Notes under the pieces: model-generated
The model's input: the letters and a program-made list of their open reading frames with translations, nothing else
What the model was told of the DNA's origin: nothing
Databases searched by the model: none
Shown: in pieces, positions 6,769-7,765 of the stretch
Position numbering within the stretch: position 1 is the first letter of the stretch
Layout: each line of letters opens with the position of its first letter
Translations under genes and position numbers: made by a program
NCBI GenBank assembly: GCA_030613765.1
Contig: JAUWLI010000129.1
Coordinates: 1-7,765, forward strand
Length of the DNA stretch: 7,765 nt
DNA from: Phycisphaerae bacterium
GTDB lineage: Bacteria; Planctomycetota; Phycisphaerae; Sedimentisphaerales; SG8-4
Direction of reading: 5' to 3'

Positions 6769-6826
6769 ATCATGAGCCAAAGGTGCCTTTAGCCTTAACG
6801 AAGTCGAAGGGGCCAAGGACCTGGCC
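6769..6826. repeat. Convergent intergenic stretch resembling a dispersed repeat, with a hairpin
   Basis: The 84 bp between the convergent GH32 and metallo-hydrolase genes contains TCATGAGCC, then CGAAGTCGAAGG, then a hairpin GGCCA (6811-6815) / TGGCC (6822-6826) with a 6-base loop AGGACC. A smaller palindrome-like AAAGG/CCTTT pair lies at 6779-6790. The words recall intergenic repeats of the TGAGCGAAGTCGAAGGATCT kind that I remember from several bacterial genomes. That resemblance is recollection, not a search result. No T-tract follows on either strand, so a standard intrinsic terminator is not supported, although a terminator role for the hairpin is possible. Confidence 0.35.
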
Positions 6827-6835
6827 GCCGAATCC

Positions 6836-7612
6836 TCATTTCATTTTGCGGATGCGAACCTCTGTCTTTTTTAAATCCTTCAGGAGATTCACCAGTTTGT
6901 TAGGATCTGTCTGCCCGTAGTGATATGGATATAGTATTTTCGGTTCAAATGCCCTCGCCGCATCGGCTGCCATCTCCGGCGTCATCGTGTACGGCACGTT
7001 CATCGGCAGAAACGCAATATCAATCTTCTTTAGCTTCTTCATCTCCGGTATGTTCTCTGTGTCCCCTGCCACGTACACTCTCGTCTTGCCGAAAGTCACG
7101 ACATAACCATTGCCCCTGCCCTTTGGATGGAAGGGCTCCCCGCTCGAGCGCTTATGCACAATATTGTAGGCCGGAACCGCCTCTACCTTCAGTCCCAAAA
7201 CGGTCCGCACATCACCGTTCTTCATAACAACGCCGCCGGTCACCTTCTCGGCGCATGGTTTGGTCAAAACCACCTTGGTCTTCTCCTGCCGGATAGTTTT
7301 TATGGCCTTGGTGTCCAGATGGTCACCATGTTCATGGGTTACCAAAATAAGGTCGGCCTTGGGCAGATTGGAGTAATCAGCCAGCCTGCTCCAGGGGTCC
7401 ACGTGAATGACCTTTCCGTTGTACACAAACATCAAGGTCCCATGCCCCATGAACGTTATCTTCAGGTCACCGGTTTTTGTTTTGATCACATCTTCTTCAA
7501 ATTTCTTCTCTGCCTTTCCCGATTTGTCTCCGGCCCGGCCACCCTCCACCACGCCTATACTAGTAACTATCAACACGGTGGCCACTGTCCACAACGCTGT
7601 TCTTAGTTTCAT
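6836..7612 (-). CDS. Exported metallo-beta-lactamase-fold hydrolase, UlaG-like
   Basis: The protein belongs to the metallo-beta-lactamase superfamily, in the branch annotated as UlaG-like or metal-dependent hydrolase. Of its 258 residues, the first 25 or so (MKLRTALWTVATVLIVTSIG and onward) form a Sec-type signal or anchor. A charged linker follows, then the domain from about 50. Metal ligands visible are HEHGDH (His93, His95, Asp97, His98), His162 in FHPKG, Asp184 in VAGDTE and His231 in PYHYG. The family strings VDPW (71-74), AVPAYN (145-150) and FLPMN...YTMTPEMAADAA are in the expected order. The complete ligand set argues for an active enzyme binding two metals. UlaG itself is a cytoplasmic lactonase; this one appears exported, and its substrate is unknown. 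The ATG at 7612 is set by AAGGAG at 7622-7627 (minus strand) with a 9-base spacer. It lies 43 bp behind the partial gene at the right edge and may share its transcript. Confidence 0.92.
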   Translation of the reverse strand: MKLRTALWTVATVLIVTSIGVVEGGRAGDKSGKAEKKFEEDVIKTKTGDLKITFMGHGTLMFVYNGKVIHVDPWSRLADYSNLPKADLILVTHEHGDHLDTKAIKTIRQEKTKVVLTKPCAEKVTGGVVMKNGDVRTVLGLKVEAVPAYNIVHKRSSGEPFHPKGRGNGYVVTFGKTRVYVAGDTENIPEMKKLKKIDIAFLPMNVPYTMTPEMAADAARAFEPKILYPYHYGQTDPNKLVNLLKDLKKTEVRIRKMK

Positions 7613-7655
7613 CGTCTTTCACTCCTTTCAATCACAATCTCATTCCGACTAATCT

Positions 7656-7765
7656 CTAATCTAATCTTTTAATACCGCTTTTCGCACCGAAAAACAATCC
7701 TCCCCCGAAAAAAGCAAATAGCACGTTTTGCCACCACTGCTCATCCACTTCGTTGGAAAACTGCT
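7656..7765 (-). CDS. C-terminal end of an unidentified membrane protein (partial, runs off the right edge)
   Basis: Reading inward from the right edge on the minus strand, one frame is open for 35 codons and ends in TAG at 7656-7658. It begins QFSNEVDEQWWQNV and continues into a hydrophobic, Gly/Phe-rich stretch, LFAFFGGGLFFGAKSGIKRLD, ending with basic residues. This looks like a genuine C-terminal membrane helix with a positive tail, preceded by an acidic, Trp-containing amphipathic turn. The stop is 43 bp upstream of the metallo-hydrolase start, on the same strand, a normal operon spacing here. The fragment is too short to name a family, and 35 open codons could arise by chance. The composition is what makes me favour a real gene. 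Confidence 0.5.
   Translation of the reverse strand, partial: QFSNEVDEQWWQNVLFAFFGGGLFFGAKSGIKRLD

Noticed and set aside
7127..7606. Plus-strand open frame of 159 codons opposite the metallo-hydrolase
   Set aside because: It mirrors the real gene with all metal-binding motifs on the minus strand. No ribosome site or family match was seen.
1..7765. tRNA, rRNA, CRISPR array, insertion sequence or att site
   Set aside because: No cloverleaf-like ends, regularly spaced repeats, transposase frame or terminal inverted repeats were seen on either strand.

Overview
The window looks like chromosome from a Gram-negative-type environmental bacterium. I lean towards Planctomycetota, possibly the Phycisphaerae lineage. 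The reasons are the two-NfeD plus FloA operon, a Tat-exported glycosidase, Sec-type leaders on two other proteins, and loose operons with 15-70 bp gaps that carry short degenerate repeats. This placement is inference: no rRNA or other marker gene is present.

Layout. Five genes run leftward on the minus strand, from about 5086 down to 43: a class I PLP aminotransferase, a long NfeD (secreted or membrane-bound ClpP-like serine protease with a C-terminal OB domain), a short three-helix NfeD, the flotillin-like protein FloA, and an unrecognised 213-residue single-pass membrane protein. A 162 bp divergent region (5087-5248) separates them from a plus-strand GH32 fructan/sucrose hydrolase with a twin-arginine signal. 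That gene converges across 84 bp (6752-6835) on a minus-strand exported metallo-beta-lactamase-fold hydrolase of the UlaG-like type. The last 110 bases (7656-7765, minus) hold the C-terminal end of another gene with a membrane helix, cut by the window edge.

How the genes work together. The NfeD-NfeD-FloA block is the recognisable system. FloA-type proteins scaffold membrane microdomains, and NfeD proteins are their usual operon partners: one brings a Ser-Lys protease domain, both bring a soluble OB domain. The 213-residue protein follows floA by 46 bp and is the least understood member. The aminotransferase probably shares the transcript but has no obvious functional tie. The GH32 enzyme would cleave fructosides outside the cytoplasm. 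It has no transporter or regulator beside it in this window.

Integrity. All complete genes appear intact and carry their family catalytic residues. I see no transposon, tRNA, rRNA or CRISPR array. No stretch over 300 bases is without a gene. The most unusual non-coding signals are short degenerate repeats in three gene junctions (714-727, 2285-2342, 6769-6826).
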